Counted from the first letter of the stretch, positions 37,741 to 51,171 are shown. The stretch: DNA of 64,000 bases from Geosiphon pyriformis (GCA_016748015.1 JAAOMT010000468.1:288998-352997), one strand, 5' to 3'. Notes: generated from the letters alone by a model not told the origin. Program-made: numbers and translations.

Positions 37741-38954
37741 AATTTTGAAGGAATACAAGTGGGGACTATAAAACTCCAAATATTTTTTGTACAGGTAAAG
37801 AAAGATTTTTAAAGAGTTCGCTCTCTTAATAAATAAAGGATTTCAATCTATAATCACATCTCGAAAAGGCTAGGACTTTTGAAACGCTAGAAAGTTCTGA
37901 AAATAGATGCTTACCTTATTCGCTTATTTACATTGCTTAAACGGATAGAGATCGTCACGAACTCAAAGGGGTAAGAAGGCTAACTACGCTTGTCTAAATG
38001 CATAAAGTTGCAGATTGCAGGTTGCAGCTCATTGGGGAAAATTTCTTTTTTTAAATGAATAATGTTGTGGCTCATTACTAAATTTAATTACAAAGATTTT
38101 TTCGCGTGACAATCTAAACGTATAAGATTTCAGGTCACAGGTTGTACATTTCCAAATTTCTTTAACAAAAATTTTTCGCATAATAAATAAATACATACAT
38201 AAATAAATAAATAAATAGATGCATAATCTTGTTCTAAGGTTACAGGTAACTTTTAGCCGGTTCTAAAATATTTTTAGAATATATTTTGAATTAAGAATGA
38301 TTTTAATAAATGAATATATATAAAAAAGAATCTGAATATACTGTAAATATATAAAATTGCAGTAAATATAATATATATATATACTTTTTGAATTTAACAA
38401 AAAAAAAAAACAATTATAAAATATTATACGAAGAATATATATATATATTATCTTTTGTAATGATCAAAATGATATTATAAAAATATGAAAATTTTTTTTT
38501 TGATAAATAATAATAATAATTTACAAAATTCAATATAAATTTCAATATAAAAGAATTAAAAAATAATAGCAATTAAAAAAAATCTATTTTGTTCAATATT
38601 TTTATTTTATTTTATTTAAAGAGTGCAGCCCAACCACTACCTAAAACTTGTTCAATATTATATATATATTTACAATAAATATAAATAAATAAATAAATAA
38701 ATAAATAAATGAAAAAATTAATTTAATTATGAATTAATTTTAATATATTGAACGTTTTTTAATAAATTAAATTAAAAAAAATTAAATTATATAATTAAAA
38801 ATTAGTAATTGTTTATTAAATAACAAAATAAAGATAAAAATAAAAATAAAAATAAAAATATACTATTAACAATATAATCAAATTTATTTTTATAAAAAGA
38901 TTTTTTTTTTTCTTAAAAATAAAATTTATTAGCAAAAGTGCTTTTTCCCATAAT
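37741..38954. other. Promoter region and AT-rich spacer
   Basis: 37741-37960 is similar to 4720-4986, the region upstream of the paralogous gene, and probably includes the promoter. 37990-38260 holds three degenerate copies of a GCATAA-x-TTGCAGGTTGCAG-like unit about 110 bp apart and an AAAT tract at 38181-38217. 38450-38940 is AT-rich with AAAT/AAAAAT tracts (38676-38710, 38831-38865). Confidence 0.5.
38622..38646 (-). repeat. Short LINE 3'-terminal scrap
   Basis: GAGTGCAGCCCAACCACTAC matches the extreme 3' end of the 46-53 kb LINE (46368-46387) at 19 of 20 bases, next to an A-rich (minus-strand) tail. Either a severely 5'-truncated insertion or the tip of a related element. Confidence 0.45.
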
Positions 38955-39760
38955 AACGAATATGGAATTTATAAAATCTATCATTGGGGGGGGGGGGGGG
39001 GCATGAATTCATTACTTTAATAGATGATGAAAACTTCAAATTAACCTCATCCCACAAGTGTTCAATGAGATTTAAGTCTGGAGCTAATCAATGAACCTTA
39101 ATATTATTGTCCCCCAAACCATTTTGCAATTTGTTTGGGATCAAATAAAATCGTTTAAAGGTTCCCAATGAAATCATTTTTCGTCATTCAATATGATTTT
39201 AAATAACCCCCCCCCCCCCCAGACTATAATGCCACTCATCAAAATTTTACTATTGGTTATACATGTGCTGGTTCCATAGGCTTCTTCCAACGGTACCTGC
39301 ATCTGTCAGACCCGAAAATTAGAAATTTATTTTCTTCAGACCAGATTATCTTCAATAGTCCCAATTTTTCATCTTTTCGTGCAAAGTTAAGTTGTTGTTT
39401 CTGGTGTATTTTTTTTAGTTAAAAGGGTTTTTTTTTTTTTTTAAATTCATACTTGTAAACTATTTCGCCCGAGTGCTTTAAGAAGTCTTAACATTAACAT
39501 TAATTTATTATCAATTTTAATTTTTACTGCTGTTAAACATTCTCGAGTAGAAATAAAACTATTCATTACCTTTAGTTAAAATTCAGTTCTGTAAAAACTA
39601 CCAGTTTTATTATTAAAAATTTTTTTATGCGTATTACCGTAGATCGTACTACACCTTCAAGAGAAGTAACTTTTTCGGTTAGAATATATCTTTAAATTTT
39701 AGTGACTATTCTATTTTAACTTCATAAAACGCGTTAATAATCTCGAATAGAATTTGTCAC
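38955..39760 (-). pseudogene. Decayed Tc1/mariner transposase
   Basis: Minus-strand reading recovers classic Tc1 landmarks: TEKVTSLEGVVRSTVIRIK (N-terminal HTH, about 39680), KKPF and an LNFARKDEK block (about 39400), IIWSEENKFLIFGSD (first catalytic region, about 39320) and APDLNLIEHLWDEV (third catalytic region, about 39065). Frames change and stops interrupt. The middle catalytic region is scrambled. Two homopolymers, C14 on the plus strand at 39207-39220 and G16 at 38986-39001, break the sequence. Element ends were not resolved. Confidence 0.75.
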
Positions 39761-40165
39761 ATGTCATTCTTTTCAATAAAAATATTATATTAAAATTTTT
39801 TATAATTTACTTTCAAAAACTCAACAATTTTACAGGCCTCAACATTCAAATAAAGGTAAAACGTAACCAATTTTCAAGAACTCTTGGATCTTGAAACGCG
39901 TTTTCGTCTTCAGCATAAAAAAAAAAATTTGGTCAACTCTTGAAGAATATTGGTGAAAGATCAAACAACAATGCATTAGTCAATACTAAAAAGACATTTA
40001 TCATTTTATTTAATATGGGATAGATGTTTTATGTAATAAAACACCATATCTTAATTATAATTTTTAATGGATAGTGGATAATAATCCCAAGAAACCTTTT
40101 CTTCAGTGCTCCGGTTTTTCTTTAATCAATTTTCACCAGATACAACCTAGACTCAATACCAAGAC
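39761..40165. other. Spacer upstream of the GCP gene
   Basis: No gene. Left part may be the 5' end of the Tc1-like element; the right part must contain the promoter of the plus-strand gene at 40166. Confidence 0.4.
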
Positions 40166-43100
40166 ATGAATAACGATTATGATGATTTTGACGATCTCGA
40201 TGATTCTACATCAATATTACATGAGACTTCCTCATTGATTTTTACAAAAGATAAAAAGTGTAGGGATCTTTTAAAATATCTATATTTTGTTGCGAATCTT
40301 TCTTTATCCAATCCATTTTTTTTTAGATGCTCTCCAAAACGATGATTTTCATCTGAAACCTGGTTTACCAGAACTATCATCAAAACCTTACGACGTGATA
40401 CTTGAATCTTTACCACTACTTCCCTCTGATCGTCAGTTATTCACAGGGGAATCATCATCAAAGAGATTGAAGCAAACCCAAGATTTTTCTTCAATAAAAA
40501 GACTAGCAGCAATGGGCAATTTTAATTTGGAATTTTCTAATGTGGAAGATATGGAAATTGAAACCAAGGAACAAACCAGCACTCTCGCTAGTCCTAAAGC
40601 TTCAGTTTGGGATACATTAATCAATAATTCCCAAGATCAGAAGGTATTATATCCAAATCGAAACCATATTCCTTATGTTTTTATCAATCTTGATTAACTC
40701 TTGACTTTGTTTTATGAATTTGCCTCTAGGGAAAGATTTTAGCTTGGGAATTGACCGGAAAAAGCTTCTCCCAAGATTCAGATTCAAGATTTTTAAAATC
40801 TTCTTATCTGACAGAATCTAATCTTGCAACATATGAGGCTATTTTTCATAAGCATTTTAGTCATTCTTTCTCATCTGGATACACAGAAACTATTTTATCT
40901 TCAATCACCTTAATTCAGGTAACTAATTTGATGATTTTTAAATAAATCTATTAATAAAAGATGTTCTTGTAATTTTATTTCAATGATGATGTTTGCTTTA
41001 AACTTTATAGGATATCTTTTATCTTGTGATTGGGACATCTTCAAAAACTTTTTGTTATAATCAAGAGCAAAGAAAATTCTATATGACCTCATCCAATATT
41101 CGAATAGAAGGGTCTAGCGTAAAAAGCTTACATGGGTGAGGTTTGGTTAACAAATTAATTTCATCTCTATCAAAAATGGCTTCTCGTGAAAACTTATCGA
41201 GGTCCATTTGAAATAGAGCTTTATCTAGGTTTCTGGCTTTCGGAACGCATATAAAACGCCTAGAGAACGTTGCATTTAAGTGTGAAAAAAATGGACCGTA
41301 AGATTTTGATCATAGATCCCATACTTCTCTGTAACAAAGTAATAATCACTTTGTATATTATCGCTAAAATGCTTTTCCTTCCTTTTCTGGTTTGATGCAG
41401 TTTATACGGTCTAACGGGGATAGCTTTTGGACGATCACTCTTTAGTTTTATCACTTTTTTGCGAAAAACAATCACTGAAATTAAAGAAAAATCTGAAGGA
41501 TTGGAAAATATGGGTATTCTAAAATTTTACTATATACTCGAAGAATCGTCCTTGGTTTTGGAAAGGCTGGCCACATTTTGTTGTTGTGTCTGTATATTTA
41601 ACCTTCAATTTGCATAAAATAAAACTTTTTATAATAAGAAATCAACTTACATGGCCTTTTTCAATTAGGATGAAGCAGACTCGAGATTAACAAATTTGAC
41701 AGCAGGCGAAAAAGATCAACATAAAGAAGAGGGTTTTTATCTTCCTTTCGGGCCCGGCATCCTTTCCCAGCTATATAGGACTTCCCAAGAAATCGATTCA
41801 TCCCAATCTAGTCTCCTTAAATCAGTGCTTTTTACCTTCCTCGCAGAATCTAGTTATCCTTATTTTCAAATGTTAAGCTTGTGGGTTGGGCTAAATTTAT
41901 CCTCTTCACTGGAGGAATCAATTTTTATGGAGACTAGTCAACAAGACCTAGGAGATCCGTACGAAGAATTTTTCATCGCAAGACATGTTTCGAATGAAAG
42001 CTTGCTTCGTCGTGATGGTGACGGATTCTGGCAAGATGGAATTAGAGTGTGTTTTTTGGCATTAGGGGTTTTCCGTCATTTTTTGCTAATTTCTAATGTA
42101 AGATTGGTTATTTAATAGATTAATCAAGCAAATCCTTTACCCGCTTTTATTTCTTCAGAGCTCGCTAATGAAATTCTTTACGCGGGGAAAACACTTATAT
42201 TATTACGAGATTGCCGTCCGAACCATCCTCTATGTTATGCATTTAATTTGGATTCTGGTACTAACAAAGGATCGAAAAATCGTGACTTGGGATGGGATGT
42301 TAATTTAAACTGGATATTCACGCAAGGGGAAATCGATGAGTATGTTTTACTCTCTTGTCCAATTCTCTGATGAAATTTTGCTTTAAATATATTGTGGTGA
42401 TTTTTCTAGCATGCATGCTGCCTTGCAAAATTATACGCGTGAAATGCGTACTGCTATTGTGGTCCAAAATGAGAGGCGAAGGGCAGGCACTGAGCGAATT
42501 CGGGTGCATTATCAAAAATCCTTGAAAGAGATTAAAAATCAGGTGTGTCTCCTACATTTTTTTTCTTTGCAGCATCCCTGCAAAATCTAATAAATAAACA
42601 AAATTCAGGCAGATGCACGCGTGGCTTCTAGAAACGAGACACTTAGGAAGCAGACAAAAGAAGTTGAAGATAAAAAATTGGAATGGAAAAGGAGTGTAGA
42701 GGTAACAAATATCAATCCAATTATTATGAATATGTTCTCCCCCCCTCCCCCCCTCCCCCAAATCTAACAATTTTATGTTAAATAACCAGGAATTCTTAAG
42801 AGATAGGAAAAATTCGAATAGTCAAAAGGGATACCAAAGTACGCCTTTATTGGAGGCTTCAATCTTCACATTGCCCGGGATTGATTTTTCTTCAACTCGA
42901 ACTATATCGAGTGATATCGAAAATGAAAAAGTTATATCAATGGAGCCAAAAGAAATGCAAAACGGGAAGTGGCATAAGAAAGCTGACTCACGAAACATTG
43001 ATGAAAACTTCATTGCCTTACAGTCCTTAAATTTTGAAATTTCCCCTGGGGAACCGTTGATTCACCACGATTCTACCACTAGATTACTCCAACACTTACT

Positions 43101-44745
43101 CGTCTCTCAGTTATCAAGCTCAGGATACAAGGACTATGTTCTCCCATTGAGCGCCATCACCGATCTGGTAGTCGGGTATCCTCTTCGTTGCCAAAGTAGA
43201 CTTATAAATGCCTCAATATTGTCAATATTATTTCACGATTTGGATCTCCTGGCTCATTTGCAGGTCCTCCGCGATTTTATTCTTTTGGGCAACGGTAATT
43301 TTGTTTCAGGAATGACCAACGCTCTTTTCAATGATAATGTTGAATACAGTGAAGACTTTTTGGTCACCAAAAGTCAGTTTGCAGTTGGTGGTGTTGGTCT
43401 TAAGTTGAATAGTCGCCGAAGCTGGCCTCCAGATGGAATCGAATGGAGAATGGCCTTAAAATCAGTCATCGTCGAGACAATTTTATTGGAAAAGAAAAAT
43501 ATAGGAGATCTCATGGAGGAAGAATCTGAAAAAATAACTGTTGATCCTTGGGGTTTAGTGAAGAACCTCGACGATATGTTGATGTTTGAGATAAAAAATT
43601 ATGAGATGGAGGAAGAAGGTTGTCAAGATCCGCAAGGTAAGTTTAATGCAAAGTCATGGACAAAATTTAAAACATTCAATCTTTTTGATATTCCTTTACT
43701 TTATTTTTTCATTTTCTATTTATTAGCTTTAGAAGCATTGGATTTTCTATATCTCCACTATAAACCACCCTACCCGTTAAACGTTGTAATCACGGCACAA
43801 GCTTTAACAAAATACAATCGTTTGTTTACATTCCTATTACGCATACTCAGGCTTGATACTGTGGTCCGGCATATATATCGTCTTTCTCACAGTCGTTACC
43901 TGCTCGATGATGAGAAAGACCCACCAGGCCAAAAAATCCTCGTACAGAAATTTCGATTCGAGGCGCAACAATTTATGATTGCATTGCACGGTTATGTTTT
44001 TGATGCTGCTATTTCATCCACATGGAAACTGTTTATGAAAAGACTTGGGAAAATTTCGAGGGAGGCAGAACTTAAATTATCTCATGAAAAGCAATCGAAT
44101 AGTAGACGAACAAGCACTTCAGAGTCGGAAGCTGGCTTTGAATCAATGAATAGTGAGGATGATAATATCGATGAAACTCCTGATATCGAGGATCAGGATG
44201 ATATTTTCAATCAGAACGTCCAAGATATCCAGTCTTTACGCGCTTATCATGATCACATACTTGATCGTATGCTGATTCAATGCTTGCTCGAAAAGAAACA
44301 GGCACCAATCATGAAATTACTCAATGGAATCTTGTCGGTAATTCTGCTATTTGCCCAAACATTACAAAATCGACGCGCTCGTATTTATGATGTCTCACAG
44401 CGCCAAGAACATTGGCATACAATTCAGACATTATATGAAAAATTTCGATTATACACAGCAATGCTCGTAAAAATATTGCTGGCATTAGAGGAAAAAGGTG
44501 GAGGGCGAATGGGTCTAGGGGTGAAGCGTGTTGGCAATAATGCTTTTAAGGGTAGGAGGGAATCAAATACTCAATTTTCTGCAAGTGGCAGTGAATTTAA
44601 TTCTTATGACACAGGAAAATGGTATAACGATAAGGTTGATCATCAGTCCGGTGTCGGTGGATTTTTGCAAGAGCTATTGTTACGTTTGGATTTCAACGAT
44701 TATTATGCAAAAATTGTAACTAACGAGTTATCCAAGAGACCTTGA
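40166..44745 (+). CDS. Gamma-tubulin complex component, GCP6/Alp16-like (Spc97/Spc98 family)
   Basis: Subunit of the gamma-tubulin ring complex that nucleates microtubules. Eleven exons: 40166-40259, 40327-40643, 40730-40918, 41011-41135, 41401-41513, about 41676-42046, 42119-42340, 42410-42542, 42609-42701, 42790-43636 and 43727-44745 (about 1,170 residues). The N-terminal GRIP1 part shows DPYEEFFIAR and LLRRDGDGFWQDGI. A charged linker follows (NERRRAGTERIR). The C-terminal GRIP2 part shows LQVLRDFILLGNGNF and FRFEAQQFMIALHGYVFD. A long insert between GRIP1 and GRIP2 favours GCP6 over GCP5. Exon 7 is out of frame by one base after DLGWDV (about 42300): either a one-base T-run indel or an unusual extra intron. 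The start of exon 6 could also be 41679. Intron 9 contains a C-rich run (42738-42760). Confidence 0.82.
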
Positions 44746-44907
44746 AAAGTGATTGGATGATCAAATTTTCCAAAATAAGTCAAATACGTCAAGAAAATTC
44801 ATACATCTTTTGAACTATAGGGTTATATTTAATTTCGATGATGGACCAAAGACATATCAAAAGCTAATCTCGAAATTTAACAATATTTGATAGAAAAGTT
44901 GATTATT

Positions 44908-46020
44908 CTATGTTAATTCATCTTCAGCATATGGTTCCCCTCTAACATCAAAGAGTTTGAACATATGCGTTAAGCCCTCTCGAATCATGTTTACCTCCGT
45001 TACACCCACGTTATTTAGCTGAAAATTCAAGCGTAATCAGTGACAACAGATAATTTTTTGAGCACCCAAATAGCAAAATTATTATTTTGATAATTACCTC
45101 TCGATGATGAATCTCAGAAGAAGTAACACTGGCTTTTACTTTCTCTTTTCTCACCACAATTATTTCTGCTAGTAACGTTTTGATTTTTTCCACCACCTTT
45201 TCATCCACATTTAATTCCACCTCCCTGATAGCATTGAAAAATTATTAGCTCACATTTTAATATACAAATTACCTTATACTAGTAACATGGAAGATTATTT
45301 AGGACTTTGGTAAATCTCAACTCATTTTTCTCTAGTACCTTTCCTTAAATAGCTTATATATCTGGAACCAGTGAATCGGAAGAAGGCCAGAAAAATTTTC
45401 CGGATTGTTCCTTTCAAAATGTATTACTTTTTCCAAGTTATCTATGGTGTGCGATTTTGGAAATCAAAGGAATTAAAGACAGGGAAATTGTCCCTTTTAA
45501 CACAATAATGATTTCTACCAATTGAAAGCCATTCAGGCGTGATGATCCTGACAAGTCCAGCTTGAAACCATTTCAATGCAACCCAGAGTGGGACTTGGGT
45601 GCGCCTTAACGTCTCGAAAGGTCCATATGCGCGACCCTATGACAGAAAATACGCGTCACAATTTAGCAGCTCAAATTCTTTTTCTTTATGGTGGTGTGTC
45701 CGTATCAATTTATTGGACGGGTTTCTGTACAAGATCATATCAGTATTTTACTATGAATAAATATTTGACGCTTTCGAAAAGATTTTGGAAGGCCATTCAA
45801 ACCCATCTTAAAAAATTTCATAATAATCTTTCTTATCAAATTAAATTAACATGACGAATAAAGAAATGACAGCCAAATTTTCATGATCAATTACCCCAAG
45901 TAAAGTAAATCCAGGGATTTGTTCGCATGGAAGCACCGTAATAAGTTCATCAGTCGCTAAAAATTCTATATCATCTTCAGAAATGTAGTTAAAAATAATT
46001 TTATTGGTTCTGTGAGTCAT
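44908..46020 (-). CDS. PSF2: GINS complex subunit PSF2
   Basis: DNA replication factor; GINS joins Mcm2-7 and Cdc45 in the CMG helicase. Five exons join in phase: 46020-45895, 45636-45519, 45441-45339, 45224-45098 and 45018-44908, giving 194 residues (human PSF2 has 185). Landmarks are DDIEFLATDELITVLPC at the N-terminus, GPFETLRRTQVPLWVAL and PEWLS in the middle, and NNVGVTEVNMIREGLTHM near the end, equivalent to the conserved helix-plus-beta region of PSF2. No single exon is long, so the gene is easy to miss. It converges with the GCP gene; stop codons are only about 165 bases apart. Confidence 0.9.
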
Positions 46021-46349
46021 TTCTTTTTGAAGAATTTTAGAGAGTAACCAAGGATAATCGGGTTAAAAAGATATTTTATTATCAAATATTTTAATTAAAT
46101 TGGTTGTTGATCGTAGTATAAGGTCGTCATATCAGATATCATTATCCTTATTAATATTTTGATGGTTTGGATTTTGTAAAGTAGTTTTGCTTTTTAAAAT
46201 TTTTAAAAAGAATAAAATTTTATTTCTAAATGATTTGAAAAAAAAAATTATATTATTATTTCCAATACAAATTCTTGATTTTTTTTTTGATTTAGTTTAA
46301 ATTTAAAAGTAATTACCAGAATTTAATATATATACACTTAAATTTTTTT
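46021..46349. other. PSF2 upstream region and AT-rich spacer
   Basis: Promoter of PSF2 presumably lies next to 46021. The rest is AT-rich and ends in the A-rich tail of the LINE (T-rich on the plus strand at 46340-46356). Confidence 0.45.
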
Positions 46350-46479
46350 TTTTTATTAGCATTTAATGAGTGAAGCCCAACCACTATCTAGTACATAGAA
46401 CCAAACTAAGTGGCTCAAACTAAACGCAACTCACACAATGACTACATGTGACTAGCCACTCAGGCCAGACTAGGCAACA

Positions 46480-49400
46480 CTATACACCTATATAAACATG
46501 GGGGCAACCATCTAGACCTGAAAAAAAAAGGCAAGGCCTGCAATGGCCAAAACTAACGGCAAAAGACTTAGCAATGCCAAGCATTCTCACCACACTATCT
46601 AAAAGCACAGAACACACCCTATGTGACAAACCTGAAACCAAACAATTATCACTAACCAAGCCAGTCTTCTTTATGTTCACTCTAAATTTAGATCTAACCA
46701 ACCAGATCTTGAATTGATGCAGCTCAACCAAGAACCTCACAAACTCAACCACCACTCCGGAGGCTTTTTCAGCATCCTCAAAAACACCTGCTGCCTCAAC
46801 AATCCAACTTTTCATCACAAAACCCTTACACAAAACCAAATACCTGTCAACATCCAAGTGACAAAAATCAAGAACTTTAAAAACAGAAGAGAAAACCAGA
46901 TTACAATCGCCAACCAGAGATGCCCAGCATGCAGAAGTCTTCAGAAAAATATCTGTCCAGATGTGAACATCCTGCGAACAAGTAAAAACATGGTCTGGCA
47001 GTTTCACCTCCCTGTACAACAAACACCGAACACCTGGATAACATTTATTATATAACCTTTTTCTGACAGCTATCAGTAACCTTTTGTGTACAGCCTTCAT
47101 TAAATATGTTTGAAGATCAGCTGATTTTCAGCTAGTAAACTCAGCAAGCATGTGTGAGTTAGGATGCCAGACCCTTGCCAAAACAACCCAATCAAACTCC
47201 CCCAGCATGTCAACTGAGACCACATTCCGGCCTGGACCAGCCTCCCAGTGAGCATGACAAATAGATCTAAACACATCCCTAATAAAGTGATGGATGTTGC
47301 CTGAAATCACAGTGTTTTCAGTCATCAAACAATGCTTCCATATCCTTATTAGCAACATGTAGAAAGAGCCAGCAGCTTCACCTGCAGACTCATTGGCTCT
47401 CATATTGCCAAGAACACCGACATGACCTTTGACTTTGACCCAATTCACACTGAGATTCTTATGCCTAATCAAGTTAAAAATATGCCTCCTTTTGATCCAG
47501 CAGTAATTACGAAAGTCCAGAACAAGAAACAATAACTCAGAGACACAAGCATCAATTGCAGCTTGGCTGTCGAGATGCAAAATCACAGAACAAGATAATG
47601 GAACACATTCTAAAGCCAGAGCAACAGTCTGCAACTCAGCCATAGTAGAAGATAAAAGGCCAAAAACCCTGACACCAACATTCAAATCCAAAGCCGGGAA
47701 GTACACAACAGCACCACTCAACACATCAGCAGATCCAGCACCCCTTAAGGACCCATCTGTATACACTTCAAAACAGCCAAACCAAATTTCATGTAAACCA
47801 TTTCATACAAAAGAAAACACATCAGAGCTCGTAATACTCAAACCACCAGAATAAACAGCACCAGTAAAACCCAGGGAGGAAAAACTCTGATCCAGAAAAA
47901 ACTTAGAAGTGACTGCAAACCAATGGGGCACAAGACCCCATGGATCCAAATGTTTCTAATGACGAAAAGTCTTTCAATTCAACAACTCTCCCTTTTTATC
48001 AAAAAGCTGATCACCAAAAGCAACACCAAAGCATTTAAGAGACCAAACAGAACTAAAGTAAAGAGACTCCCCAAGAATTGAAAACATTGAAAAATGGCCA
48101 AGATGACAGAAAGCACTAGGAATGTTGTTTACCAAAGAAAAATTATTGTCCAAAAGAATTTTCACAACATCTGCCAAAAAATTGTTTACCAGGCTAACAT
48201 GCAACTTGACAGAAAATTGAAAAAGATCCAAAGGAGCCCAACCCAGAACCTGCAAGTCCAGAAATCTATGCTCAAACAAGTGGCCAAGAATGCCAGAGGC
48301 ATTAGCAAAAGAGATCAAAGAAGCCACCTTTCCCTCAGACTACATCTGCTCAAAAGACTTCAAACCATATAGTAAAGAATGATACAAAGCAGAATCAGGA
48401 AAATCATGATGCAGATGTGCTTTGAATTTAAGATTCTTCCTAACCAAAACATTCCACTTGTGGTACACACCAGATGAAACAAAACTAAACTGCATTTAAT
48501 AACTAACAATGGACTGTAAAACAGCTGAGACCAAATAGAAAAACTGTTTATCCGTGATCGTTTTTCTGAGCACCACATTGATGAAAAACCAAACATTTGA
48601 GTGAGCCTTGGCCAGACTGGGTTTGGACAACCCTTCAGTTGACAAAAAAATCCCCAAATATCTGTAAGCTTTACCTTTCTTTGCAATAGAAATCGGCTGA
48701 CCACTTATATTTAAAGAAACAACCTTGACACTCTGATTAATTGGTATGGCTACTGTCTTCTCATTGTTTATAGAAATATTATTGATAAAAAAAAACTCAC
48801 TAACAATGTTCAAAGCATATTGCATGAAAGCCTGGCAATCTTCAATTCAAATCATATTATCCACAAAAGTGCCAGCTGCAAAGAAGGAGGTCATCCCACC
48901 ACTATTCTCAATCCTGCCAGTTTTTGCCATGAACTTAGTATTAACGCAATATCCACACAAATGCTTATGCCTTTTAATTTCACACAAAAATGAATCATAA
49001 AAAATCCTCCAAAGAAGAGGCGAAAAGACTTCACCCTGATTAAGGCCATTATGCACCTTATAACTATCTGAAAAACCAAAATCAGTTATTACTCTATTAA
49101 CCTTATTCATATGAATACTACCAAAAAAGCCAATAAACTTTTCACACATTTTGATATGACGCAGGCTAGCTCTCAAATGATGCCAACCAACAGAATTATA
49201 TGTTTTGTGCATATCTTGCAAAACCAACCAAAGTTCTCTATCCTTCTTAAAAGCATCTTTGACTACCAACCCAACAGCAAACACAGGAGATTGAGTAGAA
49301 GTACCTTTCAGCACCAAAAAATTGTCACCATGGAGAATGTCAAACTTGTCACATGTAAAAGAGATCCTGTCTGAGAGAATTTTGAAGAGAATTTTCCTGG

Positions 49401-51171
49401 CTGTTTCAATCAGAGCAATAGGGCGAGTATTTGTTAAAACTCCATCCCAATCATAAGGTTTTGGTATCATTAAGACCCAGGCTTTTTTCCACAAAGCAGG
49501 CATAGAACCAACAGATAAACACACATTCAACAACACCAAAAGACACTCCATCACCCTCTCACCACTATGTTTCCAAAGTTTATTAGAGATGCCGGATAAG
49601 CCAGCAGCTTTACCATTGGACAAACCACCAATGACCAAAAGCAACTCATTCAAACTAACTGTACTTATAACACCAAAAAAAGTATCATCCTTAACATGGG
49701 CCAAGGGAGCATACTGATAGGCCCAAAGATCTGGCAGTATTGAAGGCACCACCCACCTCCTCATCCAATCCTCCATAATTTCATCAATCTTCAATTTTAC
49801 TTCCTCCGGCTTCAAAACAAGCTCATCATCAACAACTAAATGATTCAGAATAACCTTCCAAAAGGGCCAATCTAAAACACACCTAATTATGCTACCTTTG
49901 TCAGAACAAAATTTTTTCATGTATTTTTTAATAGCATCTTTAATAAAAGCCACCTGTAACAATTTCAATTCATACATTTTGAATTTCCTGTACCCCTTCT
50001 TGACAATTGATAAAAACTTGAGAATGTCAACCCCTCTTCAATCAGACTGAACCATATCCACCAAAACAAGAGTCTTATCAGCATCTAACATAGACCATTT
50101 CTACACAAGGTGATCAAAATCAGAAATATCAGCCGAGCCAAATTTTTTGACAATTTTGATAATCAGCAACTTCAAGCCCAGAAACTTAGAGGAATGTTTG
50201 TTTTTTGAATACCGAACTTCATTAAACCAACACCAAGAAAACGTTTTATCTGCAGAATCCACCAATACCTTTTCCAGCAACAACCACATAATATCCAAAT
50301 TTAGCTTCACAGCAGCAATATGAAATTTATCTATTACACCCAAAATCATGGCAGAAAAGCAGTCCCTAAAATGAGACCACTCAGCATTATCAGCATTCTT
50401 AATATTAAACTTCAAATGATTCTTGTTAGTCTGCTTGCATAAGCTATTCAAATAGACATTTAGAAATTTACCCAAACCAATAGAAATCATAACAGCATTG
50501 TGATTAGTGTTAAAAAAGTCCAAAACAGAGCCAACCCTATGGCCAGCAACAGCAGAAACCAAATTCTCACTAACAAAGATAAAATCAATAGTCTTCTTGA
50601 CCCTCTTAGAATTACTCCATATAGAAGCCCCAATCAAAGATTGGCCAACAAATGAATTGACCAAACCCAAACCTGAGCAGAATTTGAAACATGTACTCCT
50701 TTCTAATCCATTTTTGTTGAAGTCACCACCAAGAACAACAAAAGTGCTGGAGTTAATGGCCTTAGCAATAAGAGAATTCACCTTAGAAGCCTGACCAAAA
50801 CGAACACCAGAAGAGACACCAGTGTACAAACCAATAACAGAAATTGAAAGTTTATTCCTGAACAAAAGCTGCACAGCAATAACTTGGCCAGGAACCTTCT
50901 CAATCTTAGAAACATGACGAGCCAAAGAATTGTTCATGATAATAGCAACACCAGCATCAAGAAAACCAACATTTAAACCAGAAGTAAAAATTTGAACACC
51001 ATCAAATTTATTCTTGATCCAAGAACCAATAGAAGACCTTAATTTTGTCTCAGTAACAAAAGACACCATCAAACTAGATTTCACATGCCAACAGAGAACA
51101 TTGACCTGCTTTGCAGGAACATTGATACCTCGGACATTACACATTGCAATTTTCCATATTAAAACACTCAT
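46480..51171 (-). pseudogene. LINE ORF2, endonuclease / reverse transcriptase / RNase H (multiple in-frame stops)
   Basis: One continuous frame from ATG 51171 to 46480. The N-terminal AP-endonuclease-like domain shows CNVRGINVPAKQ, VTETKL, VVLGGDFN and KTIDFIFVS. The reverse transcriptase shows TRPIALIETARKILFKIL, NGLNQGEVFSPLLW and the active-site motif FVDN (normally FVDD). RNase H shows VYTDGS, MAELQTVAL, LDSQAA and WVKVKGH. In-frame stops occur near 50101, 50041, 48847, 48496, 48342, 47974, 47956, 47802 and 47125. Several fall at codons that are Trp, Arg or Gln in the family, which fits C-to-T or G-to-A change. No frameshift was found. The element cannot make a full ORF2. Confidence 0.85.
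51168..51171 (-). promoter_or_regulatory. ATGA stop-start overlap of LINE ORF1 and ORF2
   Basis: On the minus strand the bases ATGA at 51171-51168 form the ORF2 start codon (ATG) and the ORF1 stop codon (TGA) at once. This arrangement is used for termination-reinitiation in some other non-LTR elements. An upstream in-frame start for ORF2 at 51210 is possible but gives a non-conserved extension. Confidence 0.65.

Noticed and set aside
42552-42770. 72-codon minus ORF in the GCP6 introns
   Set aside because: Covers intron sequence and a C-rich run; the plus strand has phase-consistent exons here.
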